Source: Euryarchaeota archaeon ADurb.BinA087
GTDB lineage: Archaea; Halobacteriota; Methanomicrobia; Methanomicrobiales; Methanospirillaceae
Length of the DNA stretch: 32,016 nucleotides
NCBI GenBank assembly: GCA_002068435.1
Contig: MVZQ01000012.1
Location: forward strand, 1 to 32,016
Direction of reading: 5' to 3'
Part shown: in pieces, positions 8,541-17,416 of the stretch
Numbering within the stretch: position 1 is the first letter of the stretch
How the letters are laid out: each line of letters begins with the position of its first letter
Notes under the pieces: generated by a model
What the model was told of the DNA's origin: nothing
What the model saw: only the letters and a program-made list of their open reading frames with translations
Databases searched by the model: none
Program-made: the position numbers and the translations under genes

Positions 8541-8586
8541 GATATAGGTTGGCTTCATTTTCGAAAATTGTTTCAAATTTTGTCAC
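8541..8586 (-). promoter_or_regulatory. Imperfect palindrome G and TATA-like site, plus ATTTTCGAAAAT
   Basis: The gap 8175-8630 has no convincing gene. At 8570-8586 lies GTTTCAAATTTTGTCAC, a one-sided copy of the recurrent palindrome with two mismatches in the right arm. Next to it (8557-8568) is the perfect 12-bp palindrome ATTTTCGAAAAT. A minus-strand TATA-like CCTATATC (8541-8548) follows 21 bp downstream of copy G. This may be a distal promoter giving a long leader to the small Hsp20 gene. The spacing is about one DNA turn longer than at the other copies, as at copy F. Confidence 0.35.
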
Positions 8587-8630
8587 ATCTGCTCTTCTTC
8601 TGATTCTCCTGCCCCTGGCTCTCGAAAGAA

Positions 8631-9974
8631 TTATTTTTGGACCGGGGGAGATATTCCAACCGAACTGTCACCCAGGATATGCCTGAATACAAACTTGAAT
8701 TCATTCAGCCGGTTCTCAATGTACTTCCTGCCAGCTTCGGTGGGAGAGTATAATTTGGATTTTCCTGATGTTTTCATAGTGAGATACCCTTTCTGTTCGA
8801 GATCATAGAGGAACGTGTAAATCCTGGCCTGAGGGATGAGAACATGATATCGGTTGTGGATCTCGTGGACAATATCATATCCGGACATAGGCTTTCCCAG
8901 GAGTGATAGTACTACCGGTTCCAGGGATTTTTTCACGACATCATCGATCGTAGCCTGGGGAACCACAGCGACTGATTCGGCGGGGAAGGATCGGTGGGAA
9001 AATGAAAGAGTGGTATCCTTCCCCGTAGAGATGATGATCTTTCCAATTCCATCGGAGAGCTGTTTGATCTTGAGGTGATCAATATCAGCCATATCCACTG
9101 CGATGATCCCTGATATGGGTACCCCCTCGCTCTTCTTGTTCAGGACCAGATCCTTGATGGCGAGGATATCGGAAAACTCTCCTATCTCGGAAAAATCGAA
9201 GATGACCTGGATTGAGCCATCCGTGGCATCCCTGGACAGGGAGGCTGAACACTTCTCAAGAATTCGTGGCAGGAGATATGTCTCGCCCTTTTTTACCCGT
9301 TTCATATGCAACGCGCCGCTCTGGATCTCTTTCAGGAAATATTTCTGCAGGACGGAATGGTGGTACGCAAAGAGATTATGCCCTCCTCTCTTTACTCCCG
9401 CTTCGATGGCAAATTTGAATAGTGGTTCTCTCACGGCCGGGTCTGCATAAAGGAACAGGAAAATATCGGTAAAAATATCCTTGAGGAGAAGGGTCTTGAT
9501 TTCCGGCAGGTCAATATATTCTGTACCGCTTTCCCCTTCTTCACCTCCCTTCCCATGACTGCGGCTCTCATCTGCACTCGTGGCACCTTTTCGGAGTTCC
9601 CGTTCAGCGGTTTTGCGGAACAGCGCGACCTCTATCCCGGCCTTGATCTCCAGTTCATTGAAGGGTTTCACGATATACCCGTACGGCCCGACAAGTTTTG
9701 CCTTTGCGATGGTGGCATCATCGGCAAATGAGGTGACGAAGACGACAGGAATATCCAGCTCTTCGGCAACGGTTTTTGCCGCTTCGATCCCATCCAGCCT
9801 CCCTGGCATGACGATATCCATCAGCACCAGGTCCGGGTTCAGCCTTCGTGCCTTTTCGATCGCATCTTCCCCTGATGCAGCGATTCCGGAAACGGTGTAT
9901 CCCATTGCATTCAGACGCTCTTCCAGCTGCATCGCGATAATCGCCTCATCATCCACTACAAGAATGTTTGACAT
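8631..9974 (-). CDS. Response regulator: receiver-MEDS-PadR fusion
   Basis: 447 residues in three parts. Residues 1-120 are a receiver domain with acidic D8/D9, phospho-acceptor D53 (LVLMDIVMPG), T81 and K103. Residues about 160-335 resemble the MEDS sensory domain (methanogen/methylotroph, DcmR-type), which starts with a LLLKDIFTDIFLFLYAD segment and contains HNLFAYHHS and VIFDFSEIGEF. Residues about 350-432 form a PadR-like winged helix (LSLLGKPMSGYDIVHEI, then YTFLYDLEQKGYL). It is thus a DNA-binding regulator that could integrate phosphorylation and a MEDS signal. The start lies 2 bp after the kinase stop, so the two genes form one operon and this is the likely partner. A Ser/Gly/Glu-rich linker lies at about 130-152. 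Confidence 0.85.
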   Translation of the reverse strand: MSNILVVDDEAIIAMQLEERLNAMGYTVSGIAASGEDAIEKARRLNPDLVLMDIVMPGRLDGIEAAKTVAEELDIPVVFVTSFADDATIAKAKLVGPYGYIVKPFNELEIKAGIEVALFRKTAERELRKGATSADESRSHGKGGEEGESGTEYIDLPEIKTLLLKDIFTDIFLFLYADPAVREPLFKFAIEAGVKRGGHNLFAYHHSVLQKYFLKEIQSGALHMKRVKKGETYLLPRILEKCSASLSRDATDGSIQVIFDFSEIGEFSDILAIKDLVLNKKSEGVPISGIIAVDMADIDHLKIKQLSDGIGKIIISTGKDTTLSFSHRSFPAESVAVVPQATIDDVVKKSLEPVVLSLLGKPMSGYDIVHEIHNRYHVLIPQARIYTFLYDLEQKGYLTMKTSGKSKLYSPTEAGRKYIENRLNEFKFVFRHILGDSSVGISPPVQK

Positions 9975-9976
9975 GG

Positions 9977-12900
9977 TCAGGTACTCCCTTGATGAAGCGG
10001 GAATTCAACCGTTACTTCTGTCCCCTGTGTGCTTACGATCGTGACCGTTCCATTTAGCTGTTGGGCGAGGCTCCGTATGAGCTTCAGGCCGAGGCTTGTC
10101 GTCCGGTCCACGTCAACGTTCCTGGGGATGCCGGCCCCGTCGTCCCGGACAACAATCCTGATGCGATCATCCACCTGTTTTGCGGATACTTCCAGCATGC
10201 CCTGCTTTTTTTCCCTGAATGCATGCTTGAATGCATTGGAGAGGATCTCATTCACAATCAGTGCACATGGGATAGCCTGATCGACAGGCAGGTATATCTC
10301 ATCAGCCTCAATCTCACTCTGAATGTCAGCCCCTGAATGGCTGTAAATGTTCGACAGGTCAACCACCTGGTCCCGAATCTGGCCCCCCATATTAATCTTA
10401 TCGAACTGCTTGCTCTCGTACAACCGGGTATGAATCTGTGCCATCGTTTTTATCTTCATCATCATATCGGTCAGAATGCTGTTCGTGGTGCTATTTGATG
10501 TTCGCATCCGTGTCATGTCAAGGAGACCTGAGATGATCTGAAGGTTGTTCTTGACCCGGTGGTGAATCTCCCGGATCAGGGTTTCCTTCTCCTGCAGGGA
10601 GGCAAGCAGCCTCTCCTCGGCATGCCTGCGGTCAGTCACATCCCGGAAGCTCTGGACCCTCCCGATGATGGTGGTATCCATCTTCTGGGGTTTTGAGTAT
10701 CGTTCGAAGATTCTGCCGTCTTTGAGCTCCAGCATGTCATAGGTCTCACGATCCTGGTCGTAGTCATGAGAATTTACCCTCTCGCTAAAGAATTCAGGAT
10801 TTTTCACCCTGGTGCGGAGGTAGTGGGAAACCACCCTATCTTCACCCGATAGCAATTGTTCGTCCGGAATCTCCCACATGGCAGCGAAATTCTGGTTATA
10901 CCGGATGATCCTCCGCCTGCGATCGACGACATATATCCCATCAGCCGTTGATTCAAGGGCTGCATGCAGTTCTGAAACGGTTTTTTTAACCAGTGACTCT
11001 GCCCGTCGCCGCTGGGATATCTCTTCCCGGAGATCGGCATTGGCTTTTGCCAGCTGGGACGTCCTCTCCTCTACCCGCCCTTCAAGCAGGTCGTATGATA
11101 TCATGAGGGCATCCTCGGCTCTCTTCCGTTCAGTGATGTCGCGGGCTGCGGCAAAAACACCAGAAACGTTCCCTGCTCCATCCAGGTAGAGCGAGGCATT
11201 GTAGAGAACGGGAGTAACATGCCCATCCCTGTGCCGGATCTCGAGTTCATAATCCATCACGGACCCGTCGCGGAACACCTTCTGGTATCCTGCCTCTGCC
11301 AGTTCCGGGCTGGTGAAGTAGTCCGAGAAGTCGGTCCCAATCAGCTCTTCGCGGGAATATCCGGTGATCCGGACCGTGGCTGCATTGACATCACTGATCT
11401 TTCCATCTGGATTTATGGTGACGAGGGGATCGAGACTCGACTCGATCAGGCTCCGGTTGTAGGCGTTTGCCCTCTCAATCGCTTCTTCAGCCTTTTTCCG
11501 GCCAGTGATGTCGCGGGCTGCGGCAAAAACACCAGAAACGTTCCCTGCTCCATCCCGGTAGAGCGAGGCATTGTAGAGAACGGGAGTAACATGCCCATCC
11601 CTGTGCCGGATCTCGAGTTCATAATCCATCACGGACCCGTCGCGGAACACCTTCTGGTATCCTGCCTCTGCCAGTTCCGGGCTGGTGAAGTAGTCCGAGA
11701 AGTGGGTCCCAATCAGCTCTTCGCGGGAATACCCGGTAATCTGGATGGTAGCGGCATTGACATCACTGATCTTTCCATCCGGGTTGATCGTGACAAGGGG
11801 ATCGAGACTTGCCTCGATCAGGCTCCGGTTGTATGCATTTGCCCTCTCGATCTCCTCTTCAGCCTTTTTCCGTGCAGTGATATCATGGGCGATGGTGGAT
11901 GCACCAATCAACGTCCCCTTACTGTCCATGATGGGTGAAATCACGAGTGATACCTGGATCTGAGTTCCATCTTTCCGTACCCGGATCGTATCATAGTGAA
12001 CCACCGGTTCTCCATTCCGTATCTTTTCAAGGAGACATCCAAACTCGTCAATCAGCCCGGGTGCCAGGAGGATCGATATGTGCTGGCCGATCACCTCCTC
12101 TGCGGAATATCCGTATATCCTTTCGGCGCCGGCGTTCCAGCTCAGGATAGTGCCATCAAGGGATTTACCGATGATAGCATCGTCAGAATGAGCGACGATT
12201 GATGCGAGGATCGTGGATTCTTCTTCTGCTTTCTTCCGATCGGTGATATCGATCCCCATCTCAAGGATATGGAATGTCCCATCCGTATCCCAGAAGGGGA
12301 TGTCGTGAACCTCGTAATCCCTGCCGTTCGGTCCGGTCCAGAACCACCGGTGGGCTTCTCTGGTTTTCAGGACAGTGAAGGTCTCGCAATTCTCACAGGG
12401 TTCGGTCTGGTTGAAGAGGGATTCATAACATCGTTTCTTTCCTGGATCCGCAAATGACTCGCGGAAATTCCGGTTTGAAAACGGAATCTGATACCTTTCA
12501 TTGAGGAGGCAGACATAGACCGGGAGCATTTCGAGTAGATCATAGAGCCGTTGCCGTTCATGTTCTGCGGATGTAAGTGCGTTGGAGAGTTCTGCAGTCC
12601 GTTGGTTGACGAGGTTCTCCAGTTCTTCATTCAGCTTCAGAAGAGCCTTTTCTGCTTGTTTTCGATCGGTACTATCACGGGCAATACCCCGATACCCCAG
12701 CAGTGTGCCGTTCCTGTCAAAAAAGGGGACCCCGCTGATCTCCAGATATATGGTATTTCCCTGTCGATCAATTGAGGTTATTTCCAGTCCATGAAAGTGT
12801 CTGGGATTCTTCAGGATATCGGTGAGTAACTCTTCCGCGTAACTTTTCTCAACCGTAATCAGCAGGTCGAGAATGGTCTTTCCTATCACCCCATTGTGAT

Positions 12901-13558
12901 CGATCCCCCATAACGCCTTCATCTGGGGGCTGCAATAGGAGAATCTCCCTTGGGCATCCATCTCCCAGATAAAATCAACATTGGTCTCTATCAGTGCCTG
13001 GTATCGCGCGTGGCTCTCTTTGAGCGCCAGCTCCATCAGTTTTCTTCTGGTAATGTCGATGATCACATAGGCAAAGCGGGGAAATCCGGAGGGAGCTGTC
13101 CCGAGGTAACTGACCGTGTTGTGGAACCAGATCTCCTCACCATTCCGTTCATACCTGGATTCAAAGGTAACCGGAAGGCCGGTCATCTGGCTTTCGCGAT
13201 AGTGCCTGATCCACAACAGCAGGAGATCTTTCGGCACCCCCAGTTCAGAGCCGAGTCTGTTCTTTACGTCCTCTGGTGTCAGTCCAATATATGCGGCCGC
13301 GGCGCTGTTACAGGCAATGTGAAGCAGGTCATCCTCTGCAATGACCTCATTGATACCCCTCATCACACCTGACGAGTCAAAGAAACTACAGAGAAGGGCT
13401 TCACTCTCCTGCAGCTCATCCAGCACCTGCCTGCTCTCGCTAGGATTCTGATTGAATGCTATCGACTTGGCAGGGATCCTGATATCCTTACCAGAATTGT
13501 GATCGTGTGCAGAATCTTTCAGAGCCAGGTTTGTTTTTTTCCTATTCCTCGCCACCAT
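9977..13558 (-). CDS. Multi-PAS sensor histidine kinase (HisKA_2)
   Basis: 1193 residues, no TM segment seen, so cytosolic. Seven PAS-type domains: about 50-175, 183-300, 336-443, 447-563, 576-686, 700-810 and 860-978. A coiled segment at about 302-335 and another at 818-858 separate them. Then comes HisKA_2 with the phospho-acceptor region [11 protein letters not shown] (H999/H1000), and an HATPase domain with [12 protein letters not shown] (about 1103-1114), DDGAGIP (1139-1145) and SLGLKLI (1155-1161). PAS3 carries three cysteines, C377, C388 and C391 (PCENC), that might bind a metal or act as a redox switch. PAS5 and PAS6 are near-identical, from a 372-bp tandem duplication. First gene of an operon with the response regulator. 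The signal is unknown; the PAS set suggests redox or small-ligand sensing. Confidence 0.93.
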   Translation of the reverse strand: MVARNRKKTNLALKDSAHDHNSGKDIRIPAKSIAFNQNPSESRQVLDELQESEALLCSFFDSSGVMRGINEVIAEDDLLHIACNSAAAAYIGLTPEDVKNRLGSELGVPKDLLLLWIRHYRESQMTGLPVTFESRYERNGEEIWFHNTVSYLGTAPSGFPRFAYVIIDITRRKLMELALKESHARYQALIETNVDFIWEMDAQGRFSYCSPQMKALWGIDHNGVIGKTILDLLITVEKSYAEELLTDILKNPRHFHGLEITSIDRQGNTIYLEISGVPFFDRNGTLLGYRGIARDSTDRKQAEKALLKLNEELENLVNQRTAELSNALTSAEHERQRLYDLLEMLPVYVCLLNERYQIPFSNRNFRESFADPGKKRCYESLFNQTEPCENCETFTVLKTREAHRWFWTGPNGRDYEVHDIPFWDTDGTFHILEMGIDITDRKKAEEESTILASIVAHSDDAIIGKSLDGTILSWNAGAERIYGYSAEEVIGQHISILLAPGLIDEFGCLLEKIRNGEPVVHYDTIRVRKDGTQIQVSLVISPIMDSKGTLIGASTIAHDITARKKAEEEIERANAYNRSLIEASLDPLVTINPDGKISDVNAATIQITGYSREELIGTHFSDYFTSPELAEAGYQKVFRDGSVMDYELEIRHRDGHVTPVLYNASLYRDGAGNVSGVFAAARDITGRKKAEEAIERANAYNRSLIESSLDPLVTINPDGKISDVNAATVRITGYSREELIGTDFSDYFTSPELAEAGYQKVFRDGSVMDYELEIRHRDGHVTPVLYNASLYLDGAGNVSGVFAAARDITERKRAEDALMISYDLLEGRVEERTSQLAKANADLREEISQRRRAESLVKKTVSELHAALESTADGIYVVDRRRRIIRYNQNFAAMWEIPDEQLLSGEDRVVSHYLRTRVKNPEFFSERVNSHDYDQDRETYDMLELKDGRIFERYSKPQKMDTTIIGRVQSFRDVTDRRHAEERLLASLQEKETLIREIHHRVKNNLQIISGLLDMTRMRTSNSTTNSILTDMMMKIKTMAQIHTRLYESKQFDKINMGGQIRDQVVDLSNIYSHSGADIQSEIEADEIYLPVDQAIPCALIVNEILSNAFKHAFREKKQGMLEVSAKQVDDRIRIVVRDDGAGIPRNVDVDRTTSLGLKLIRSLAQQLNGTVTIVSTQGTEVTVEFPLHQGST
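11131..11874. repeat. 372-bp tandem duplication encoding PAS5 and PAS6
   Basis: Plus-strand copy 1 starts at 11131 and copy 2 at 11503, both with CAGTGATGTCGCGGGCTGCG, and they stay nearly identical for about 350 bp. The period is exactly 124 codons, so the kinase frame is kept. The two domains differ at few residues (for example H619/D743 and R668/L792). This looks like a recent duplication or a copy kept alike by gene conversion. Confidence 0.9.
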
Positions 13559-13630
13559 CTCCTCTCCCTCGTAGCTGAAATGTTCCGGGATACGATGCTT
13601 CTATCGGTGGAATGTTCCCGCTTCAATAGC

Positions 13631-13664
13631 ATCAACTCTGCTTTAGAATCAACTCTGTTTTAGA
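13631..13664. repeat. Tandem 17-bp direct repeat in the kinase leader
   Basis: ATCAACTCTGCTTTAGA (13631-13647) is followed directly by ATCAACTCTGTTTTAGA (13648-13664), one mismatch. It lies between the kinase TATA box and its ATG, so it is at the start of the leader or at the transcription start. It could be a second regulator site or a slippage product. Confidence 0.6.
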
Positions 13665-13684
13665 GAAGTGAATATGTTTCTTTG

Positions 13685-13719
13685 TTTAAAACCGGATGGT
13701 ATGTTTCAAATTTTGAAAC
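13685..13719 (-). promoter_or_regulatory. Kinase operon promoter with perfect palindrome C
   Basis: GTTTCAAATTTTGAAAC (13703-13719), the best copy of the recurrent palindrome, is followed on the minus strand after 10 bp by a TATA-like TTTTAAAC (13685-13692). The predicted transcription start is about 100 bp before the kinase ATG. Its presence at the operon encoding a DNA-binding response regulator suggests autoregulation; this is inference. Confidence 0.6.
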
Positions 13720-13835
13720 AACCTGCTGTTTCTCATTTTTAACAAAGGCACAGATGCCGAGGGGGTGGTCTTCAATCGTATTTCAGGAATTCAAAACAGG
13801 ATTCAGGTGACTCCACCATTTTTCGATTATACCAC

Positions 13836-13853
13836 GGAACCTGAGGTGGTTCC
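13836..13853. other. Inverted repeat downstream of the DUF3147-like gene
   Basis: GGAACC TGAGGT GGTTCC has perfect 6-bp arms about 60 bp after the end of the minus-strand membrane protein gene. It may be a 3' hairpin, but no clear T-run follows in the direction of transcription. The rest of 13720-13916 shows nothing coding. Confidence 0.3.
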
Positions 13854-13916
13854 ACGTATCCACTCTCCGGAAGGAACATCAGTGCCACCGTTGAGCGCCC
13901 TCCCCTCTCACCCGGA

Positions 13917-14249
13917 TCAATGGTTCAGAACAAGTATCCCTGCAAGCCAGATCAGATATGCGGTGACAAGACTCGGAATAAAAGGGAACCGACCCATCAG
14001 CAGAAAGAGGGCGAGGACAAACAGCAGGGTAGGGATCATGAAGGTGAATGAGGCAAGGACCAGTTCCTGGGTAGTCTGGGCTCCGTTTTCGACGTAGGTA
14101 AAGATGAAAGCCAGGGTGGTGACGATCGGGGCGGCGATGAGGATACCGCCATATTTCGGATCGACAAACCGTGAGAGCCAGGTCACCGCGACCACCATCC
14201 CGCCGCCGACCAGGAATTTCAAGAGCGTGTAGTAGTACTCCGTCCACAT
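13917..14249 (-). CDS. Small membrane protein, DUF3147-like
   Basis: 110 residues with four predicted TM helices, at about residues 8-26, 34-50, 63-84 and 88-107, and very few charged residues (GGILIAAPIVTTLAFIFTY, then FTFMIPTLLFVLALFLLMG). Size and pattern fit the DUF3147 family of small integral membrane proteins of unknown function. A GGTGAG ribosome site lies just before the ATG. The 10-bp palindrome TTCTATAGAA (about 14266-14275) lies shortly upstream and may overlap its promoter. The 276 bp between it and the next gene upstream hold nothing else I can support. Family assignment is tentative; a membrane protein is secure. Confidence 0.7.
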   Translation of the reverse strand: MWTEYYYTLLKFLVGGGMVVAVTWLSRFVDPKYGGILIAAPIVTTLAFIFTYVENGAQTTQELVLASFTFMIPTLLFVLALFLLMGRFPFIPSLVTAYLIWLAGILVLNH

Positions 14250-14525
14250 CGGAACTCACCCGGGTTTCTATAGAACCATTCATTCACTTTACGGTTAAGG
14301 ATTGTCCAGATCGCCCTATGGAATAACAGGATTTCTCCTGTAAATGATGGATATCCCTGTCATCCTTTCGATACGCTTCCGCGACGATGCCGAAGGGCGA
14401 TTTTCAGCCCATCCCAGTAAACCATATCCTTTTCATCGAGTCATCATCCGTGGATTCCCGTTATCCCCCCGGAAGAGAAATCCATTGGGAAAAAGGTGGA
14501 GCGGATCCTCGTATCCTCCTCCGCC

Positions 14526-15074
14526 TCATCCTCCACCCTCAGCCCCTTCACGCCCGACAATGACGGTGTTGGTATCGGTCGCTGGAGGGACAAGGGGGGT
14601 GTGATCATTATTCACCAACTCTACTGCCACGATGTGGTACCCCCCTGGAACGTCAGTCCAGGTATAGGTAGTATTTGCGGTGGGAGCATATCGTCCGGTT
14701 GCAGGGATTGCAGGGACCCCGGGAGAGGTCGGGGCTTCCGCATCAAGGAAGTAATGGAGGTGCCCTTCACCTGGCACATTGGCTCCTCCAAGGGCATCGA
14801 CGAGTTGGAAATTCTCGACCGCTACGGTGACGGTGAAGTTGGTCGGGCCTGCAATCCCCACATCTTCGGGAGAGAGTATTCTCACGCGGGGGGGATTGGC
14901 CGGGACGGTTGGCGTTGTGGTAACCGTCGTTGTAATGACTGGAGTTATAGTGGGTGTTGAAGTCAGAGTCGGTGGCTGGGTTCCCCCTGGCCCTGCCGGT
15001 TCCGTGGTGCATCCACCCAGAAGAACGATCAACAGGAGAAGCAGTATCAAAAGGAGAGATACGGTTTTTTTCAT
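14526..15074 (-). CDS. Lipoprotein with DUF4399-like domain
   Basis: 182 residues. A very hydrophobic signal ends in a lipobox at C22 (LLGGC), followed by a Thr/Pro-rich linker (about 28-58) typical of archaeal surface lipoproteins. Residues about 60-172 form one domain with VRILSPEDV at its start, VPGEGHLHYFLD in the middle and AVELVNNDHTPLVPP near the end. This matches the N-terminal half of the cupredoxin lipoprotein at 20898-21698 almost motif for motif. It resembles DUF4399, which has conserved His residues in GHxHYxxD and NxDHxP. The role is unknown; the His pattern could bind a metal. A minus-strand TATA (TTTTATAAC, about 15150-15158) supports its own promoter. Confidence 0.78.
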   Translation of the reverse strand: MKKTVSLLLILLLLLIVLLGGCTTEPAGPGGTQPPTLTSTPTITPVITTTVTTTPTVPANPPRVRILSPEDVGIAGPTNFTVTVAVENFQLVDALGGANVPGEGHLHYFLDAEAPTSPGVPAIPATGRYAPTANTTYTWTDVPGGYHIVAVELVNNDHTPLVPPATDTNTVIVGREGAEGGG

Positions 15075-15288
15075 TACAGCACCTTCCTTTCTGTTTTTGT
15101 GAAAGGTGAAATCCCATACACCCTGCCCTTGATATGTATTTCCTGTCGTTATAAAATCTGAAAATACAGGACATCATGGATTCGGGGGCTTCTTTCACCC
15201 TGAAAACTCATTCCAGCGTTGCATTGGAGGATATGAAACACTCTAATGGAAAACAGGATCTTTTCGTTCCGGACGGTGCGCATCCTGC

Positions 15289-15322
15289 TGTTTGTGGCAT
15301 TTACCAAAAACACCTTAAAATA
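15289..15322 (+). promoter_or_regulatory. Promoter of the SRPBCC-SnoaL gene with inverted repeat
   Basis: TGTTTGTGG (15289-15297) and CCAAAAACA (15304-15312) form a 9-bp inverted repeat with one mismatch. It directly precedes a TATA-like CTTAAAATA (15314-15322). Start codon ATG 15351 is about 29 bp further and has no ribosome site, so the transcript is probably leaderless. This repeat is not the same as the recurrent GTTTCA palindrome. Confidence 0.35.
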
Positions 15323-15350
15323 CCTGCACCATCTCTGCCACAAGAACACT

Positions 15351-16214
15351 ATGGCAGTACCACCTGATCTTCCAGACGCTCCGGGAACGGTTACGTTCGT
15401 GGCGAAAGCAGAAGGCCGGATCTATGCTCCCGGGAGCAGGGTCTGGAAAGGGCTTGTCGATCCTGAGCTCATCCGGCAGTATATGTTCGGGGCCGAAGTC
15501 GTCTCCGAATGGAAGGAAGGGAGCATGATCACCTGGAAGGGAGAATGGCAGGGGAGGCACTACGAGGAACGGGGGCACATCCTCAGGATTGAACCCGAAC
15601 GCCTGCTGCAGTACAATCACTACAGCCCCCTTTCAGGGCTCCCGGATGCTCCGGAGCATTACCACACCGTGACTATCACCCTCTCTGAAGACGGGGCGTT
15701 CACCCTGCTTCTGCTCATCTCGGATAACAACCCGACTGAAGCATCCCGCGACCACTCGCAGAAGAACTGGGAAATGATGCTTGGGAAACTGAAGGAGCTT
15801 CTTGAAAGTGAGGTGGTACAACGCCTCTTCTCCGAGTATGAGAATGCATTCTCCCGGCTTGATGTCGGGAGGAGTGCCGAATTCTTTGCTGATACCTTCC
15901 TCTCGGCAGGTCCGCAGGGTGTCGTTGCACAGAGCAAGGCCGAGTTCATCAGGCTCGCAGGCCAGGCGGCCGAGTTCTACAAGGCAGTCGGGCAGACATC
16001 GGCACGGATCCTGTCACTCGAGGAGAACCGGATAAGTGACGAGTACTCGCTGGTAAAGGTCCATTGGGGGGTTACGTTCAGGAAGACCGGGGACCGGTTG
16101 ATCGAATTTGACGTCTCTTATCTCGTCCAGAAGACCGGCCCAGAACCGAAGATCATCCTCTTTGTTGCCCACCAGGACGAAGAGAAGGCGATGAAGGAGC
16201 TCGGGCTCCTCTAA
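15351..16214 (+). CDS. SRPBCC (AHSA1-like) + SnoaL-like fusion protein
   Basis: 287 residues with two parts. Residues about 12-153 are an SRPBCC/AHSA1-type domain: IYAPGSRVWKGLVDPELIRQY, an acidic-aromatic middle, and the C-terminal helix NWEMMLGKLKELLES. Residues about 155-285 form an NTF2/SnoaL-like domain starting with RLFSEYENAFSRLDVG and ending DVSYLVQKTG...LFVAHQDEEKA. Both folds make ligand cavities, so the protein may bind a small hydrophobic molecule; no catalytic residues can be assigned. The frame is open upstream to 15246, but that stretch is unlike protein and contains the promoter, so ATG 15351 is chosen. It is followed 133 bp later by a second SRPBCC gene with its own promoter. 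Confidence 0.75.
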   Translation: MAVPPDLPDAPGTVTFVAKAEGRIYAPGSRVWKGLVDPELIRQYMFGAEVVSEWKEGSMITWKGEWQGRHYEERGHILRIEPERLLQYNHYSPLSGLPDAPEHYHTVTITLSEDGAFTLLLLISDNNPTEASRDHSQKNWEMMLGKLKELLESEVVQRLFSEYENAFSRLDVGRSAEFFADTFLSAGPQGVVAQSKAEFIRLAGQAAEFYKAVGQTSARILSLEENRISDEYSLVKVHWGVTFRKTGDRLIEFDVSYLVQKTGPEPKIILFVAHQDEEKAMKELGLL

Positions 16215-16270
16215 AACTGGCCTTGCATTACAATTAGGATCGAACCATGTCAAATCAGCGAGACCCTTGT

Positions 16271-16308
16271 GTTTCAGAATCTGAAAATTCCCCATACCTC
16301 TTTATGAT
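16271..16308 (+). promoter_or_regulatory. AHSA1-type gene promoter with palindrome E
   Basis: GTTTCAGAATCTGAAAA (16271-16287) is a variant of the recurrent palindrome with its own symmetric core (TTTCAG/CTGAAA). A TATA-like TTTATGAT follows after 13 bp (16301-16308), and the ATG is at 16348. Confidence 0.45.
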
Positions 16309-16347
16309 TGACCATCTCTCCCTCACTGAAGAAAGGTAAGGGCGACG

Positions 16348-17070
16348 ATGCAACAGATTACCGCAAGCAAGAAATACCCCAACGGGATCCAGGTGTCCTG
16401 GACCGAAGAAGGGAGAGATAAGAACGACTTCTTCTCGTACGAGGACCTGGTCGACCTGAAGATCAACGCGTTCGATCTCCTGGAAAATCCCCGATCCTAT
16501 CGTATCAATCCTGCCGGCCATCTGATAGAGACAACCATGCCTGGATGTGACCTGAATTCCTGCGAGGGACAGATCGTCATCTCACGTCTCTTCGATGCCC
16601 CGCGGGTACTTTCATGGAAAGTATGGACCGAGCCGAAGTTGATCATGCAATGGTGGGGACCGAAGGGGTTTACGGCTCCCTCCTGCAGGAATGATCTCAG
16701 GGTGGGTGGGACCTATCTCTATTGTATGCGGTCTCCGGATGGCCAGGATTTCTGGAGCACCGGGATCTACCAGGAGATTGTGAAACCGGAACGTATCGTC
16801 TGCACGGACAGCTTTGCCGATGAGAAAGGGAATATCGTGCCGGCTACTTACTATGGCATGAGCCCTGATTTTCCTCGTGAGATGCTCCTGACCGTCACGT
16901 TCAGGGAGCAGGCGGGCAGGACCCGGCTTACCCTCCAGCATACGGGTCTTCCCCCCGGTGAGGTGAATGACCTGACAAGGAGCGGGTGGAATGAGTCCCT
17001 GGACAAGTATTCCGGTGTTCTCTCGGCGATTGTTTTTGGCGGAGGGAAAGTTCCGGTGGTGAACAGGTAG
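16348..17070 (+). CDS. AHSA1-type SRPBCC domain protein with N-terminal extension
   Basis: 240 residues. Residues about 68-215 are a typical AHSA1/SRPBCC domain: IVISRLFDAPRVLSWKVWTEPKLIMQWWGPKGFT, then DLRVGGTYLYCM, an IVCTDSFADEKGN strand, LTVTFREQAG and a C-terminal helix with GWNESLDKYSGVL. The first 65 residues are an extra, mostly polar part (FSYEDLVDLKINAFDLLEN) ending MPGCDLNSC; I do not recognise it. Family members bind lipids or small molecules; some stimulate Hsp90 ATPase but most do not. The ribosome site GGTAAGGGCG precedes ATG 16348. A 56-residue gene follows 32 bp later, probably in the same transcript. Confidence 0.8.
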   Translation: MQQITASKKYPNGIQVSWTEEGRDKNDFFSYEDLVDLKINAFDLLENPRSYRINPAGHLIETTMPGCDLNSCEGQIVISRLFDAPRVLSWKVWTEPKLIMQWWGPKGFTAPSCRNDLRVGGTYLYCMRSPDGQDFWSTGIYQEIVKPERIVCTDSFADEKGNIVPATYYGMSPDFPREMLLTVTFREQAGRTRLTLQHTGLPPGEVNDLTRSGWNESLDKYSGVLSAIVFGGGKVPVVNR

Positions 17071-17102
17071 CGCATAAAATAGGGAATCAGGAGGAACCAG
17101 AT

Positions 17103-17273
17103 ATGATTCAGCTCAGTCTTACCGAGGAAGAAAAATTGGTGATGAAGAAAATTCTCCAGGAGTATCTTTCCGATTTGAGGACGAAGGCCGCCAGCACCGA
17201 CCGGCAGGACCTCCGTGACATCCTGAAAAAAGATGAAGAGACGATAAAGAGGACATTGAAGGCGCTTGGCTGA
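17103..17273 (+). CDS. Small charged helical protein, 56 residues
   Basis: ATG 17103 to TGA 17273 encodes 56 residues, preceded by CAGGAGGAACC, a strong ribosome site. It starts MIQLSLTEEEKLVMKKILQ, has about 40% charged residues and ends with KKDEETIKRTLKALG. The predicted structure is two amphipathic helices without Cys or a TM segment. It lies 32 bp after the AHSA1-type gene and is probably co-transcribed. No family recognised; the good ribosome site and clean frame argue that it is real. Confidence 0.65.
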   Translation: MIQLSLTEEEKLVMKKILQEYLSDLRTKAASTDRQDLRDILKKDEETIKRTLKALG

Positions 17274-17416
17274 ACGGGATAGCCCTGATTCGATGCACAT
17301 TATCCGGATACGAATCGCTGCTGGTAGCCTGGGATCTCAGAATTTTCCCGGGTGAAGATGAGATAATAATTGAAAAGAATCCATATCTTTTTCTCCCGGT
17401 TACCTCATGCATTCAC

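Noticed and set aside
8175-8576. N-terminal extension of the small Hsp20 to ATG 8576
   Set aside because: The extension is rich in Pro, Arg, Cys and Ser and contains a TATA box; the Hsp20 start at 8174 fits better.
11219-11938. 239-codon plus-strand frame with an internal repeat
   Set aside because: It mirrors the duplicated PAS5/PAS6 region of the kinase on the other strand; the repeat is a by-product.
13676-13692. Degenerate second palindrome GTTTCTTTGTTTAAAAC next to copy C
   Set aside because: Only about 12 of 17 positions match and it overlaps the likely TATA box in an AT-rich stretch.
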